Of a DNA stretch of 64,000 nt, positions 17,413 through 28,043 are shown piece after piece. This DNA is from Achromobacter xylosoxidans A8. Its GTDB lineage: Bacteria > Pseudomonadota > Gammaproteobacteria > Burkholderiales > Burkholderiaceae_B. Position 1 is the first letter of the stretch, and every line of letters starts with the position of its first letter. The translations under genes and the position numbers were made by a program. Under the pieces are notes generated by a model. It saw only the letters and a list, made by a program, of their open reading frames with translations. It was not told the DNA's origin and made no database searches. The stretch covers positions 1,240,001 to 1,304,000 of the forward strand of contig NC_014640.1 in assembly GCF_000165835.1 (NCBI RefSeq). The letters are read 5' to 3'.

Positions 17413-20199
17413 TCAAGGGGTTTCGGATTGGATCGGGGGCGGCGTGCCCAGGGGTAGGGTGAAGACGAACTGCGCGCCGGATTCCTGGCCAGGCGCATGC
17501 TCGACCCAGATTTTCCCATGGTGGGCGGCGATGATGGCTTCGCATACGGCCAGGCCCAGGCCGACGCCCGGCGTGGCGGACTCGCGATCGCCGCGCGTGA
17601 ATTTCTCGAAGATGCGGCGTTCCGCGCCCGGCGGCACGCCCGGTCCGTTGTCGCTGACGGCCACTCGCAGTTCGCCTTCGTGCACGTCCGCATGCACGCG
17701 CAGGGTGCTGCCGGCGGGCGTGTACTTGGCCGCGTTCTCCAGCAGATTGCACAGCACGCGCTCGATCAGCACGCCGTCGCATTCCACCAGCGGCAGCTGC
17801 GACAGGCTGTCCACGGCGACGCGGTGCGCGGCCAGCGGTTCGCGCATGGCGGCAAGCGAGGCGCCGACCAGTTCTTCGATGGATTGCCATTCCAGGCGCA
17901 GCGGCGTGTCGCGGTTCTGCAGCCGCGCCATATCCAGCAGGTTGACGACCAGCGCATGCATGCGCTGGGCCTGGTCGCGCATGGCGCGGATGGTGTCGTG
18001 GATGCCGGGCGGCAATGCCGCCTGCTGGCGCATCAGCGTGTCCGTCATGCCGACCAGGCTGGTCAGCGGGGTGCGCAGATCGTGCGATACCGCCGCCAGC
18101 AGCGAGTTGCGCAGCTTCTCGGATTCCATGCTGACCAGCGCCTGCTGCGCCACTTCCACGTAGTGCAGCCGCTCCAGCGCGATGGCGATGAGGGTGGCGT
18201 AGGCTTCGATCTGGCGGCGCGAGTCGGGATTCGAGAACAGGCTGCGGCGCGGGGCCGCCAGCGCCAGCACGCCGCGCGTGCGCATGGGCGCTTTCAGCGG
18301 CAGGTACAGCAGCTCGCTGTTGGACAGGGTGGCGGTGCCTGCGCCCGCAGGCTGCCCGTGGTCGTAGACCCATTGGGCCAGCGCCGATTCCAGCGGCGGC
18401 ATGTCGTCCGCGGCGGGAGACGCCAGCTTCAGCCTGTCGTCCATGCCCAGGATGTACAGCGCGCAGCGCGAGCCGAAGGTGGCATGCACGAAGGCCCCGG
18501 CCAGAGTGACGATCTGCTCAGGCAGCAGCGCGGACGACAGTTCGCGCGCGAATTCGTAGAGGCTGCGCGCATCGGCTTCGCGCTTGACCGAGGCTTGCGC
18601 CTGCAGCCGCAGGCCGGCTGTGAGCTGGCCGATCAGCAGGCCCACGGACAGCAGCACGCCGAAGGTCAGCAGGTACTGCACGTCCGACACGGCGAACGAC
18701 GCCAGCGGTTGCACGAAGAAGAAATCGAACAGCCCGACGCTGATGACCGAGGCTAGCGCGGCTGGCCCGCGCCCGTGGCGCAGCGCCACGGCCACCACCG
18801 CCAGCAGGAACAGCATGACGATATTGGTCTGGTGCAGGGCCGGGAAGGCCAGCGCGGACAGCGCCGTGGCGGCGGCGCAGTAGCACAGCGCCCAGGCATA
18901 GCCCGCCAGCGGCCGCGGATTGCGCTCGTCGGCGCCCAGGCGCGCCCGCTGGCCCAGCGTGAGCGGGTCGCGTCCGGGCGCTGCGGCGGCGGGCAGGGGC
19001 GGCGCGCCCAGGCGGATGATGTCGATCTCTGGGCAGCCCGCGGCCAGCATGTCGGCGAAGCTGTGGCGGCGCCACAGCCAGCCCGGTGAGATGGCTGCGG
19101 TCAGCACCGCGGACAGCGACAGGCGCAGGCGCTGCAGGCCGCTGGCGCGGGTCCGGCCGATGATGGCCTTGGTAATGTTGTGGCGGCGCACGTAGCGCAC
19201 CACGGCGTCGACCATGTCGCCGCCGGCCAGGGTTTCGCTGCGCGCGCCCAGCGCATCGGCCAGGGCCAGGCTGCGCTGGATGCGTTCCTGTTCGGCCTGG
19301 GGCGGCGGCGCCGCGCGCGGCGTGTCGATGGTGACCACATGCAGATCGCATTCCAGTTGCTGGCTCAGGCGGTGCGCACTGCGGATGACGTACTCGGCGT
19401 CCACGTCCGGGCCGATGCAGGCGACCACGGCCTCGCGCGTGCGCCACACGGGCTCGATGGCGCGGTCGCGGCGATAGGCCTGGACGTCGTCGTCGACATG
19501 GTCGGCGGTGCGGCGCAGCGCCAGCTCGCGCAGCGCGATCAGGTTGCCCTTGCGGAAGAAATTGCGGGTGGCGTGGCGGGCCTGCTCGGGCAGGTAGACC
19601 TTGCCTTCCTTCAAGCGGCGCAGCAGCTCATCGGCCGACAGATCCACCAGAATGACTTCGTCGGCCGCGTCGAAGACCTCGTCGGGTACGGTCTCCCAGA
19701 CGCGCACGCCAGTGATGCTGCCTACCGCTTCGTTCAGACTGTCCAGGTGCTGCACGTTCAGCGTGGTCCAGACGTCGATGCCGGCGGCCAGCAGTTCCTG
19801 GATGTCCTGCCAGCGCTTGGCGTGGCGCGAACCGGGCGCGTTCGAGTGGGCCAGCTCGTCCACCAGCACCAGGTCCGGGTGGCGGGCCAGCGCGCCGTCC
19901 AGGTCGAATTCCTTCAGCACGTGGCTGCGGTACGGCACGTCCTGCAGCGGCAGGACGGGCAGGCCCTCCAGCAGTGTGGCGGTTTCGCGCCGGCCGTGGG
20001 TTTCGACGATGCCGGCCAGCACCTCGACGCCCTGGGCGGCCTGCGCGCGGGCCGCCACCAGCATGGCGTAGGTCTTGCCCACGCCGGCTGAAGACCCGAA
20101 GTAGACGCGCAGCTTGCCGCGCACCGCCTGGCGCGCGGCGTCGTCCAGGGTCTTCAAGAGCGCGTCGGGATCGGGACGCTCGCCAGCGATATCAGCCAT
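17413..20199 (-). CDS. kdpD: KdpD, sensor histidine kinase for potassium
   Basis: A 928-residue inner-membrane sensor kinase. The N-terminal KdpD domain carries Walker A GSSAGVGKT (35-43) and Walker B-like DLVLVDELAHSNAPGSRH; a universal-stress-protein-like domain follows (about 250-370). Then come four closely spaced transmembrane helices (about 420-520), a GAF-type domain, the dimerisation helix with His706 in AVSHDLRTPLTSLVG, and a HATPase domain with NLLENAAKYTP and GVGLGLAVCEAIIAAHHG. It has the full length of the E. coli type. It lies 51 bp after kdpC. Confidence 0.97.
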   Translation of the reverse strand: MADIAGERPDPDALLKTLDDAARQAVRGKLRVYFGSSAGVGKTYAMLVAARAQAAQGVEVLAGIVETHGRRETATLLEGLPVLPLQDVPYRSHVLKEFDLDGALARHPDLVLVDELAHSNAPGSRHAKRWQDIQELLAAGIDVWTTLNVQHLDSLNEAVGSITGVRVWETVPDEVFDAADEVILVDLSADELLRRLKEGKVYLPEQARHATRNFFRKGNLIALRELALRRTADHVDDDVQAYRRDRAIEPVWRTREAVVACIGPDVDAEYVIRSAHRLSQQLECDLHVVTIDTPRAAPPPQAEQERIQRSLALADALGARSETLAGGDMVDAVVRYVRRHNITKAIIGRTRASGLQRLRLSLSAVLTAAISPGWLWRRHSFADMLAAGCPEIDIIRLGAPPLPAAAAPGRDPLTLGQRARLGADERNPRPLAGYAWALCYCAAATALSALAFPALHQTNIVMLFLLAVVAVALRHGRGPAALASVISVGLFDFFFVQPLASFAVSDVQYLLTFGVLLSVGLLIGQLTAGLRLQAQASVKREADARSLYEFARELSSALLPEQIVTLAGAFVHATFGSRCALYILGMDDRLKLASPAADDMPPLESALAQWVYDHGQPAGAGTATLSNSELLYLPLKAPMRTRGVLALAAPRRSLFSNPDSRRQIEAYATLIAIALERLHYVEVAQQALVSMESEKLRNSLLAAVSHDLRTPLTSLVGMTDTLMRQQAALPPGIHDTIRAMRDQAQRMHALVVNLLDMARLQNRDTPLRLEWQSIEELVGASLAAMREPLAAHRVAVDSLSQLPLVECDGVLIERVLCNLLENAAKYTPAGSTLRVHADVHEGELRVAVSDNGPGVPPGAERRIFEKFTRGDRESATPGVGLGLAVCEAIIAAHHGKIWVEHAPGQESGAQFVFTLPLGTPPPIQSETP

Positions 20200-20250
20200 G
20201 AACGCGCAATAGGTGGGAGGGAACGGCTGGCAATACTATACGCCGCGGCA

Positions 20251-20859
20251 TCAGCGCGCCGGTCGCAGTTGGTCCAGCGCCAGGTTCAGCGTCAGCACGT
20301 TGACCGCGGCGTCGCCCAGCACGCCCAGCCAGGGCCTTTCGGTATGGGCCTGGATCAGGGCGTCGACCTGCGCGCGCGGCAGGTTGCGGGCGCGCGCGAC
20401 GCGCTCCGCCTGATAAGCCGCGGCAGCCGGGCTGATGTGCGGATCCAGCCCGCTGCCGGAGGCGGTGACCAGGTCCACCGGCACGGGCACGGGGTTGGCG
20501 GGATCGGCCGCCTTCAGCGCGGCGATGCGGGCCTGGATGGCGTCGGCCAGCGCCGGATTGCGCGGCCCCAGGTTCGAACCGCCGGAGCCGGCGCCGTTGT
20601 ACGGCATGGGCGCGGTGGCGGACGGACGGCCCCAGAAGTAGCCGGGCGAACTGAACGACTGGCCGATCAGTTCGGAGCCCACGACGCGTTCGCCCTGCTT
20701 GATCAGCGAGCCGGCCGCTTCGTGGGGGAATACGGCGGCGGCGATGCCCGTGGTCAGGAAGGGGTAGGCCAGGCCGGTCACCAGCGACAGCGCGGCGAAG
20801 ACGACCAGCGCCGGGCGCAGGATGCCGCCTTGGCGCGGCAGGGTAGCGAAATTTTTCAT
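20251..20859 (-). CDS. kdpC: KdpC, potassium-transporting ATPase C chain
   Basis: A 202-residue single-span membrane subunit that stabilises ATP binding in the KdpFABC pump. A membrane helix (about residues 14-36) is followed by the periplasmic domain with family landmarks [35 protein letters not shown] and [20 protein letters not shown] length and ending ([18 protein letters not shown]) are typical. It starts 24 bp downstream of kdpB. Confidence 0.97.
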   Translation of the reverse strand: MKNFATLPRQGGILRPALVVFAALSLVTGLAYPFLTTGIAAAVFPHEAAGSLIKQGERVVGSELIGQSFSSPGYFWGRPSATAPMPYNGAGSGGSNLGPRNPALADAIQARIAALKAADPANPVPVPVDLVTASGSGLDPHISPAAAAYQAERVARARNLPRAQVDALIQAHTERPWLGVLGDAAVNVLTLNLALDQLRPAR

Positions 20860-20883
20860 GATGAGTTCCTTGCAGTGTGGGGC

Positions 20884-23043
<2,160 letters not shown>

Positions 23044-23051
23044 TTTCATTC

Positions 23052-24854
23052 CTAGCCTTTCAATTGCAGGTGTTCCGCGACCGGACCCAGAGCGAGCGCG
23101 GGCACGTATGTCAGGGCGCCTACCAGCAGCACCGCACCGATCAGCAGCACCACGAAGAGGGGGCCGGTGGTGGGCATGCTGCCGGGGCCGGCGGGATGCC
23201 GGCGCTTGGCGGCCAGCGAACCCGCCATCGCCAGGATGGCGACGATGATGGCAAAGCGGCCGAACCACATGGCGATGCCCAGCAGCACGTTGTAGAACGG
23301 CGTGTTGGCGGACAGTCCGGCGAAGGCGCTGCCGTTGTTGTTGGCGGCGGACGTCAGGGCATAGAGGATTTCGGAGAAACCGTGGATGCCGGGGTTGAGC
23401 ACGCCGGCCTGGCCGGCCGCCACCGAGACCGCCAGGGCCGTGCCGCAAAGCACCAGCAGCGGCGTGGCCAGGATGACGATGGAGACCATCTTCATGTCGT
23501 AGGCCTCGATCTTCTTGCCCAGGTATTCCGGGGTGCGGCCTATCATCAGCCCGGCGATGAAGACGCCCAGGATGGCGAAGGCCAGCATGCCGTACAGGCC
23601 CGAGCCCACGCCGCCGAACACGACCTCGCCCAACTGCATCAGCAACATCGGCGTCAGTCCGCCCATGGCGTTGAGCGAATCGTGCATGCCGTTGACCGCG
23701 CCGCAGGAGGCCGCCGTGGTGACGGTGGCGAACAGCGAGGTGGCGGCGATGCCGAAGCGGGTCTCCTTGCCCTCCATGTTGCCGCCGGGGGAGAAGGCGC
23801 TGAGCGTGCTGTCTGCGCTCGCCTGGGCCGCCATCGGGTTGGGCTGCTGCTCGAAGTAGGCGGCGGACAGCGCGAATACCGCGAACAGCACCGTCATGGC
23901 CGCCAGGATCGCGATGCCCTGGCGCCGGCTGCCGACCATCTCGCCGAACGAGAAGCACAGCGCGGCGGGGATCGCCAGGATGGCCAGCATCTCCAGGAAG
24001 TTCGCCAGCGGCGTGGGGTTCTCGAAGGGGTGCGCGGAGTTGGCGTTGAAGAAGCCACCGCCATTGGTGCCCAGCAGCTTGATCGATTCCTGAGACGCTA
24101 CCGGTCCCATGGCCAGGGTCTGGGTCTTGCTGACGGCGGGGTCGGTCACGGCCTGCCCCTTGGCGTCGAGCACGGGCTGGCCCTGGGCGTCCATGCGGGG
24201 CTGATCGTAGTGCACAGCCTCGACGGTCTGGACTTCCTGGTAGGGGCTGAAGTTCTGGACTACGCCCTGGCTGACCAGCGCCAGCGCCAGCACCAGGGAC
24301 AGCGGCAGCAACACATACAGCGTGCTGCGCACCATGTCGGTCCAGAAATTGCCGACGGTGGCCGAGCAATGGCGCGACAGGCCGCGGATCAGCGCGAACA
24401 CCACCGCAATGCCGGTGGCGGCCGAGACGAAGTTCTGCACCGTCAACGCCAGCATCTGCGTCAGGTAGCTCATGGTCGATTCGCCGCCGTAGCCCTGCCA
24501 GTTGGTGTTGGTGACGAAGCTGATGGCGGTGTTCAGGGCGGAGTCCGGCGACACCGCGCCCATGCCGGCGGGATTGAGCGGCAGCACGCCCTGCAGGCGC
24601 TGCAAGGCGTAGACCGCGGCGATACCGATGATGTTGAAGGCCAGCACCGCCACGGCGTAACGCTTCCAGCCCATCTCGGCCTGCGGGTCTATGCCCGCCA
24701 GCCGGTAGATGCCGCGCTCTATCGGGCGGCCCCAGGCGGTCAGCCGCGACTGCCCGTTTTCCATGGCGATGCGGATATAGCGCCCGAGCAGGGGCGCGAT
24801 CGCTAGCAGGACTGCCAGGTACACGACCAGCAATCCGATGAATTCGGCGGTCAT
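23052..24854 (-). CDS. kdpA: KdpA, potassium-binding channel-like subunit
   Basis: A 600-residue integral membrane protein with about ten helices that holds the K+ selectivity filter of the pump. Filter-like segments are present: [53 protein letters not shown] and [13 protein letters not shown]. The ATG shares its A with the last base of the kdpF stop codon (TGATG), giving translational coupling. Confidence 0.97.
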   Translation of the reverse strand: MTAEFIGLLVVYLAVLLAIAPLLGRYIRIAMENGQSRLTAWGRPIERGIYRLAGIDPQAEMGWKRYAVAVLAFNIIGIAAVYALQRLQGVLPLNPAGMGAVSPDSALNTAISFVTNTNWQGYGGESTMSYLTQMLALTVQNFVSAATGIAVVFALIRGLSRHCSATVGNFWTDMVRSTLYVLLPLSLVLALALVSQGVVQNFSPYQEVQTVEAVHYDQPRMDAQGQPVLDAKGQAVTDPAVSKTQTLAMGPVASQESIKLLGTNGGGFFNANSAHPFENPTPLANFLEMLAILAIPAALCFSFGEMVGSRRQGIAILAAMTVLFAVFALSAAYFEQQPNPMAAQASADSTLSAFSPGGNMEGKETRFGIAATSLFATVTTAASCGAVNGMHDSLNAMGGLTPMLLMQLGEVVFGGVGSGLYGMLAFAILGVFIAGLMIGRTPEYLGKKIEAYDMKMVSIVILATPLLVLCGTALAVSVAAGQAGVLNPGIHGFSEILYALTSAANNNGSAFAGLSANTPFYNVLLGIAMWFGRFAIIVAILAMAGSLAAKRRHPAGPGSMPTTGPLFVVLLIGAVLLVGALTYVPALALGPVAEHLQLKG

Positions 24855-24943
24855 CAGAATTTCTCCGGTTTGAACAGCGCGACCAGCAGGTACACGAACA
24901 ACAGGGCGGCCGTCAGGCCGCTCAGCCAGTAGAGCCAGTTCAT
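24854..24943 (-). CDS. kdpF: KdpF, small stabilising subunit of the K+ pump
   Basis: A 29-residue single-span membrane peptide, [20 protein letters not shown] followed by the family ending ALFKPEKF. KdpF packs against KdpA and stabilises the complex. Its ATG overlaps the stop codon of a further small ORF upstream (ATGA) and its stop overlaps the kdpA start, so the whole set is translationally chained. Confidence 0.9.
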   Translation of the reverse strand: MNWLYWLSGLTAALLFVYLLVALFKPEKF

Positions 24944-25038
24944 GGTTGCTCTCCCGAAGACAAGGCTTCGCAGAATCGGAGCAGGGCGAAGATCAGCCCG
25001 GCCATGACGGCGAAGACGGCGATATAAATGGCATCCAC
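24940..25038 (-). CDS. Small membrane peptide (32 aa) leading the kdp operon
   Basis: A GTG-initiated ORF not usually annotated. It encodes a peptide beginning [20 protein letters not shown] and ending [12 protein letters not shown], that is one hydrophobic helix with a short basic/acidic tail. The Shine-Dalgarno GGAGG lies six bases before GTG, stronger than that of kdpF, and its TGA overlaps the kdpF ATG. The strong ribosome site, chained overlap and membrane character argue that it is translated. It may be a second KdpF-like accessory peptide or a leader that drives translation of kdpF; both are inference. Confidence 0.7.
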   Translation of the reverse strand: MDAIYIAVFAVMAGLIFALLRFCEALSSGEQP

Positions 25039-25164
25039 GTATTTCCTCCCGGGAGCGGCGCTCCCTTCGAACGACGGGCCTGCGCGGCGGATAGGGATGC
25101 GCGCCGGGCAGGCGTATTGACCAATCAGGACACCGGCAGGTTACGGAGCAGGGGGTAAAAACGG

Positions 25165-25203
25165 GGTATACGTTTGGGAGAGGGATATAAATGAAACGTA
25201 AAC
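25165..25203 (-). promoter_or_regulatory. Candidate kdp promoter / KdpE-binding region
   Basis: On the minus strand a T-rich stretch (GTTTACGTTTCATTTATAT, 25185-25203) precedes TATACC (25165-25170), a possible -10 element. E. coli KdpE sites are similarly T-rich with TTTAC and TTTATA motifs just upstream of the kdp promoter. The match is qualitative only. Confidence 0.35.
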
Positions 25204-25240
25204 GCCCGCATTCAGGCCGTCGCTGCCTGAATGCGGGCGT
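25202..25240. repeat. Perfect 16-bp stem hairpin upstream of kdp
   Basis: ACGCCCGCATTCAGGC and GCCTGAATGCGGGCGT flank a 7-nt loop. On the minus strand the stem is followed by an interrupted T-rich stretch (GTTTACGTTTCATTTATAT), so it might end transcription coming from further upstream or act as an attenuator; it is too long and perfect to be chance. Confidence 0.6.
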
Positions 25241-25330
25241 GACGCACACACCGTTATGGATCAGACCCAGGCGGCGTGGCGGAGGGGAGTGCAGCGGTGG
25301 AGAGGCGTGTGCCGTACCGACTCTAGGGCG

Positions 25331-25354
25331 TTCTAAAAATCCCAGTATTTAGAA
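25331..25354. promoter_or_regulatory. AT-rich inverted repeat in the kdp-symporter spacer
   Basis: TTCTAAA and TTTAGAA arms, 10 bp apart, immediately beside the NtrC-type dyad. A possible binding site for an unknown regulator. Confidence 0.3.
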
Positions 25355-25368
25355 CATGCAACCCAAGG

Positions 25369-25385
25369 TGCACCAATTTGGTGCA
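25369..25385. promoter_or_regulatory. Perfect NtrC-type binding dyad
   Basis: TGCACCAATTTGGTGCA is identical to the consensus for the nitrogen regulator NtrC (TGCACCA, three A/T bases, TGGTGCA). It lies about 300 bp upstream of the DUF4212/symporter operon and about 330 bp upstream of the kdp small ORF. An isolated half site TGGTGCA is at 25446-25452. The only GG-N10-GC match I found on the plus strand downstream is the weak TGGGCAAATACCGGC at 25492-25506, about 130 bp from the dyad centre. Confidence 0.6.
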
Positions 25386-25399
25386 GAAAATATGTAAAT

Positions 25400-25586
25400 G
25401 AATGCTCCTTCTTAGGGCATTCCCCTAGTGTGACAATCCCGCTTCTGGTGCAGAATCTCATCCCATGCAGGTGAGGAGACAAAGCCCTGCATGGGCAAAT
25501 ACCGGCGGCACCGGTACATAAAAAAAGTAAAGCAGTACCCAAAAAAAGCAAAACGCACAGCGGCTGGCACCAGGTAGTGCCAGCCG
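25400..25586. ncRNA. Cluster of hairpins, possible structured RNA or long leader
   Basis: Four hairpins in under 200 bp without a gene: GAATGC/GCATTC (25400-25422), CCCATGCAGG/CCTGCATGGG (25462-25495) with a GAGGAG-containing loop, TACCGG/CCGGTA (25500-25516) and CGGCTGGCAC/GTGCCAGCCG (25561-25586). A-rich runs separate the last two; on the minus strand these are T runs. The strand and even the existence of a transcript are inferred from structure only. No protein family was recognised in the frames crossing it. Confidence 0.35.
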
Positions 25587-25674
25587 TTGTCGCATAAAAA
25601 GCCGGCATTTGAAGTACCCGGGCTTTTCAAGCGCCGCGTTTCGCGATAATCAGACAGGGTCCGCTCACCCAGCT

Positions 25675-25953
25675 ATGCCGGAATCGCGCCTTTCCTCCCC
25701 AAAGCCAGCCACGACTCTCTATTGGCGCCGCAACCTGCGGCTGATCCTGGTGTTGCTTGTCGTCTGGGCCGCGCTGACCTTCATTCCCGCCTATTTCGCC
25801 CGCAACCTGAACTTCGACTTCATCGGCTGGCCGTTCGCGTTCTGGATGGCGGCCTACGGCGCGCCGCTGGCATACCTGATCATCATCGGCATTTACGCCC
25901 GGGTCATGAACCGCGCCGATGAACACTCCGAAGACGCCGGGGGACACCGCTGA
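25675..25953 (+). CDS. DUF4212 family small membrane subunit of a sodium/solute symporter
   Basis: A 92-residue inner-membrane protein with two helices (about 27-45 and 56-80), typical DUF4212 elements YWRRNLRLILVLLVVWAALTF and IGWPFAFWMAAYGAPLAYLIIIGIYA. These small subunits are always found beside a large sodium:solute symporter of the VC_2705 type, and here the partner begins inside its stop codon (TGATG). The start gives the usual family N-terminal length; longer in-frame extensions are unlikely. Confidence 0.9.
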   Translation: MPESRLSSPKPATTLYWRRNLRLILVLLVVWAALTFIPAYFARNLNFDFIGWPFAFWMAAYGAPLAYLIIIGIYARVMNRADEHSEDAGGHR

Positions 25954-28043
25954 TGCCGTTTTTCAGCGGAGATACGCCCCAGCAATTCAGAGTCCGGCTG
26001 CGCCGCATCTACGTGCTGTATACGGCAGGCTTCGCGTTGATGATCCTGTTGATGGCGCTGGCCGAGATCCTGGGCATGCCGCGCAACTGGATCGGCTATG
26101 TGTTCCTGCTGGTCACGGTCAGCCTGTACGCCGGCATCGGCATCGTCTGCCGGACCTCGGACCAGGTCGAGTACTACGTGGCCGGCCGGCGCGTGCCGGC
26201 AATCTACAACGGCATGGCCACGGCCGCCGACTGGATGTCGGTGGCGTCCTTCATCGGTGTTGCCGGCACGCTCTACCTGACGGGCTATGGCGGGCTGGCC
26301 TACATCATGGGCTGGACCGGCGGCTATGTGCTGGTGGCCATGTTGCTGGCGCCCTACTTGCGCCGCTTCGGCCAATACACCATTCCCGACTTCATGGGCG
26401 CGCGCTATGGCGGCAACATGCCGCGCCTGGCGGGCGTGGCCTGCGCCATTCTCTGTTCCTTCACCTATCTGGTGGCGCAGATCTACGGCGTGGGCATCAT
26501 CACCACCCGCATGACCGGGATTTCGTTCGAGCTAGGCATCTTCGTGGCTCTGGGCGGCATGCTGGTCTGTTCGTTCCTGGGGGGCATGCGCGCGGTCACC
26601 TGGACGCAGGTGGGGCAGTACATCATCCTGGTGATCGCCTACCTGGTGCCGGTGGTGTGGCTGTCGATCAAGCACACCAATATGCCCGTGCCGCAGCTGT
26701 CGGCGGGCGTGGTGCTGCAGCAGGTCACTGAAAAAGAGGTGTACCTGCAGAACGATCCCTCCGAAATCGAGGCGCGCCGGCTTTGGCAAGAGCGCGCCAA
26801 CGAGATGGGCCACCGGGTGGCGGCATTGCCCGAATCCTGGACGCTGGAAAAGGACAAGCTGCGCAGCCGGCTGGCCCAGCTCAACGCCACCGATGCGCCC
26901 ATGGTCGAGATCCGCTCGGCGGAGCGCGAGCTGTCCAGCTACCCCGGCAGCGTGGAAGAGGCGCGCATTGCATGGTCGCAGTCCAAAGCCACTTTCGAAG
27001 CGCGGGCCGCGCCGGCCACGCCGCATGCGGAACCCTTTCCCTCCAAGGACCCGGAAGAGCAGCGCAACATGCGCATCAACTTCCTGGCGATGGTGCTCTG
27101 TCTGATGCTGGGCACTGCGGGCATGCCGCATATCCTGATGCGCTCATACACCACGCCTTCGGTCGTCGAGGCGCGCAAGTCGGTATGCTGGTCGCTGCTG
27201 TTCATCCTGCTGCTGTACTTCATGGCGCCGGCGCTGGCGTTGCTGGTGAAGTACGAGGTCTATACCCAGGTGGTGGGATCCAGCTTCCTCAGCCTGCCCA
27301 ATTGGGTGCATGCCTGGAGCGCCGTCGACAGCAATCTGCTGGACGTGACCGACGTCAACCGCGACGGCATCGTGCAGCTCAGCGAGATCAGCATGGGCGC
27401 CGACGTGGTGGTGCTGGCCATGCCGGAAATCGGCGGCTTGCCTTACGTGATTTCGGCCCTGGTGGCGGCGGGCGGCCTGGCCGCGGCGCTATCCACCGCC
27501 GACGGCTTGTTGCTGACGCTGTCCAACTCCCTGTCGCACGACATGTGGTATCGCATGGTGTCGCCGCGCATGTCGGCGGCGCGCCGCGTGATGGTGTCCA
27601 AGATCCTGTTGCTGCTGGTGGCTTTTGGCGCCGCCTGGGTGGCCGCGCGAAAGCCGGCGGACATACTCTTCATGGTGTCGGCCGCGTTTTCCTTCGCGGC
27701 TTCGTCCTTTTTCCCGGCGCTGGTCATGGGCGTGTTCTGGCGCCGCGCCAACAAATGGGGCGCGACGCTGGGCATGGCGGCGGGGCTGGCGGTGACGTTC
27801 GCCTACATGACGCACACGCATCCGTGGCTGCGCGAATGGGTGCTGGGCATATCGCGCACACAGCCGGTGGACCTGTGGTGGGGCATCCAGCCGATCGCGG
27901 CGGGCGTGTTCGGTGCGCCGGTGGCTTTCCTGACGATCATCGTGGTGTCGCTGCTGACGCCGCCGCCCGACCGCGCCACGCTGGCGCTGGTGGACTATCT
28001 GCGCCATCCGGGCGCGTCCAAGCCGCAGGGGGAGCGCGCCTAA
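25953..28043 (+). CDS. Large sodium:solute symporter (SSS family, VC_2705 type) with an EF-hand-like loop
   Basis: A 696-residue inner-membrane Na+-coupled transporter. Core SSS motifs include YYVAGRRVPAIYNGMATAAD, SFIGVAGTLYLTGYGGLAYI and YVISALVAAGGLAAALSTADG. It differs from PutP/ActP by a large hydrophilic insertion (about residues 235-365) and by a loop near 467-478 with the spacing of an EF-hand calcium site: D467-x-N469-x-D471-G-x-V-x-x-x-E478. The substrate of this subfamily is not established; acetate- or amino-acid-like substrates are guesses. It is translationally coupled to DUF4212 and its stop overlaps the convergent 380-aa gene by 4 bp. Confidence 0.92.
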   Translation: MPFFSGDTPQQFRVRLRRIYVLYTAGFALMILLMALAEILGMPRNWIGYVFLLVTVSLYAGIGIVCRTSDQVEYYVAGRRVPAIYNGMATAADWMSVASFIGVAGTLYLTGYGGLAYIMGWTGGYVLVAMLLAPYLRRFGQYTIPDFMGARYGGNMPRLAGVACAILCSFTYLVAQIYGVGIITTRMTGISFELGIFVALGGMLVCSFLGGMRAVTWTQVGQYIILVIAYLVPVVWLSIKHTNMPVPQLSAGVVLQQVTEKEVYLQNDPSEIEARRLWQERANEMGHRVAALPESWTLEKDKLRSRLAQLNATDAPMVEIRSAERELSSYPGSVEEARIAWSQSKATFEARAAPATPHAEPFPSKDPEEQRNMRINFLAMVLCLMLGTAGMPHILMRSYTTPSVVEARKSVCWSLLFILLLYFMAPALALLVKYEVYTQVVGSSFLSLPNWVHAWSAVDSNLLDVTDVNRDGIVQLSEISMGADVVVLAMPEIGGLPYVISALVAAGGLAAALSTADGLLLTLSNSLSHDMWYRMVSPRMSAARRVMVSKILLLLVAFGAAWVAARKPADILFMVSAAFSFAASSFFPALVMGVFWRRANKWGATLGMAAGLAVTFAYMTHTHPWLREWVLGISRTQPVDLWWGIQPIAAGVFGAPVAFLTIIVVSLLTPPPDRATLALVDYLRHPGASKPQGERA

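Noticed and set aside
25561..25586. TGGCAC in the hairpin as a sigma-54 -24 element
   Set aside because: On both strands the following GC is 11, not 10, bases from the GG, so the sigma-54 spacing fails.
25333..25608. 91-codon Cys-containing minus-strand frame in the kdp-symporter spacer
   Set aside because: No ribosome site or family resemblance, and it crosses the NtrC-type dyad and several hairpins; better explained as non-coding.
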